This document shows, in pieces, positions 63,257 through 64,000 of a stretch of DNA of 64,000 nucleotides. This stretch comes from Polyangiaceae bacterium. GTDB taxonomy: Bacteria > Myxococcota_A > Polyangia > Polyangiales > Polyangiaceae. The position numbers and the translations under genes were made by a program. The stretch lies in contig JAWKRG010000007.1 in assembly GCA_041389725.1 (NCBI GenBank), forward strand, positions 489,083 through 553,082, given 5' to 3'. The notes below the pieces were generated by a model. That model ran no database searches. It saw only the letters and a list, made by a program, of their open reading frames with translations, and was not told the DNA's origin. Position 1 is the first letter of the stretch, and each line of letters starts with the position of its first letter.

Positions 63257-63970
63257 ATGTCGCAACGCAAGACTCTGAAGACTCCCTTCGTGGTGACGGT
63301 GACGTCCGTCGTGACTTTGGCAGCGACCAGCTGCGGAGGGTCCACCAGCGGGGGTCTGAACGGCAGCGGAGGCTCCGGCAATCAAGGCGCCGTCGGTGGC
63401 AGTGGCAACGCAAGCAGCGGTGGCAGCGGCAACGCAAGTGGTGCGAGTGGAAGCGGCGGTGCTGGGACCGGCTGCCCCGTGAGCTTTCCGAACAGCGGGC
63501 CGTGCGGCCCTGAAGGCGCCGTCTGTTCCTATCCGCAAGGCGAGTGCTGTCCCCCCTGGGAGGCGCGCTGCGTCGGTGGGCAGTGGGAGGGACTCATCAG
63601 TTCCTGCAATCCGCCTCCGCCCGATCCTTGCCCGGTCAATCCGCCGAAGAACGGTGAGACCTGCGGCTCTGCAGATCCTTGCGGCAGCCCGCCATTTCAG
63701 GTGTGCACCTACGATCAGTGCAACTCCGGCCAGCCGAATGTCACCGCGCAGTGCATGCAGGGGGTCTGGTCCGTCAAGAAGGAGCCCTGCGCTGTCCTGC
63801 CCTGCGAGCAGCTCACCCCGTGTCAGTGCTTCGATCGCATCGACTGCCAGGCGCTTTCCGAAGGCTGCCTTTGCGAATGCGACTACAACTGTCCGGGCAA
63901 ACCGCCCTGCGATTGTGCCTGTGGCGGTGGCAAGTACCTGGGCTGCACGACGAAGGGCACCTTGAACTAG
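63257..63970 (+). CDS. Lipoprotein with Gly/Ser-rich linker and Cys-rich domain
   Basis: 237 residues from the ATG at 63257, with AAGGA upstream; the ORF to 63239 is longer by six codons. Signal peptide ends at ATSC, followed by a Gly/Ser/Asn linker (about 30-75). The rest carries more than twenty Cys in a regular pattern, for example CPVSFPNSGPC, CSYPQGECCPP and CLCECDYNC. It is likely disulphide-rich and secreted. No close relative is recognised. It is divergent from the OmpA-type gene before it. Confidence 0.7.
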   Translation: MSQRKTLKTPFVVTVTSVVTLAATSCGGSTSGGLNGSGGSGNQGAVGGSGNASSGGSGNASGASGSGGAGTGCPVSFPNSGPCGPEGAVCSYPQGECCPPWEARCVGGQWEGLISSCNPPPPDPCPVNPPKNGETCGSADPCGSPPFQVCTYDQCNSGQPNVTAQCMQGVWSVKKEPCAVLPCEQLTPCQCFDRIDCQALSEGCLCECDYNCPGKPPCDCACGGGKYLGCTTKGTLN

Positions 63971-64000
63971 TGCTGCGGTCCCAGAAGTCGCAATCCAGTA

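Overview
The window is 64 kb of GC-rich bacterial chromosome. It has no rRNA or tRNA gene, no CRISPR array and no recognisable transposase. The gene style points to a myxobacterium (Myxococcota, probably a Polyangia/Sorangiineae-like lineage). About twenty predicted lipoproteins have Gly/Ser/Ala-rich or Asp-rich linkers after the lipidated Cys. There are three PknB-type Ser/Thr kinases, TPR-PEGA and OmpA proteins with thrombospondin type-3 (TSP3) repeats, WG-repeat and Stig1-like proteins, and many hypothetical exported proteins. The lineage call is an inference from style, not from a marker gene.

Layout. 1-11.1 kb (all minus) is a signalling and surface region: a kinase operon (kinase, one-TM protein, TPR-PEGA protein, Gly-rich lipoprotein running off the window edge), a three-gene lipoprotein operon, and two more kinases. 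11.5-15.3 kb is a likely restriction/defence cassette: a GmrSD-like DUF262-DUF1524 protein, an HNH endonuclease with a duplicated N-terminal domain, and a small partner protein. The kinase at 10035-11138, which has an unusual N-terminal domain, lies just downstream. 15.4-24.5 kb holds a HEAT-like lipoprotein, a metzincin-like lipoprotein, a propeller lipoprotein, an AAA ATPase of the ATPase_2/DUF234 type and a Uma2 protein with a lost catalytic Glu. 23.7-29.7 kb is a second three-gene lipoprotein operon. Its first gene has a (GGCA)10 tract between a strong start site and the rest of the reading frame, and is out of frame here, so it looks like a phase-variable gene in the OFF state. Its leader is shared, with conserved spacing, with the 6.5-8.2 kb operon.

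30-49 kb carries more conserved housekeeping genes: glycerol kinase with three small partners, an FHA-GAF-adenylate cyclase, threonine synthase next to a second PLP enzyme, a VapC/Phd-type toxin-antitoxin pair, accA, sixA, and the glycolytic operon gap-pgk-tpiA-secG followed by a membrane protein whose N-terminus may be frameshifted. 49-64 kb holds a hybrid histidine kinase, a TRAP-type substrate-binding protein, two OmpA/TSP3 proteins, a decaheme OmcA/MtrC-like outer-membrane cytochrome with a collagen-like segment, a WG-repeat lipoprotein, a ferritin-like Cys-rich lipoprotein and further lipoproteins.

The most interesting signals are the putative phase-variable lipoprotein and its two-operon regulatory element, the GmrSD-HNH-partner(-kinase) cassette, the decaheme cytochrome, a 77-bp dispersed repeat seen twice, and a long perfect hairpin after the cytochrome gene. 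Start sites were chosen from ribosome-binding sites, signal peptides and stop/start overlaps. No database search was possible.
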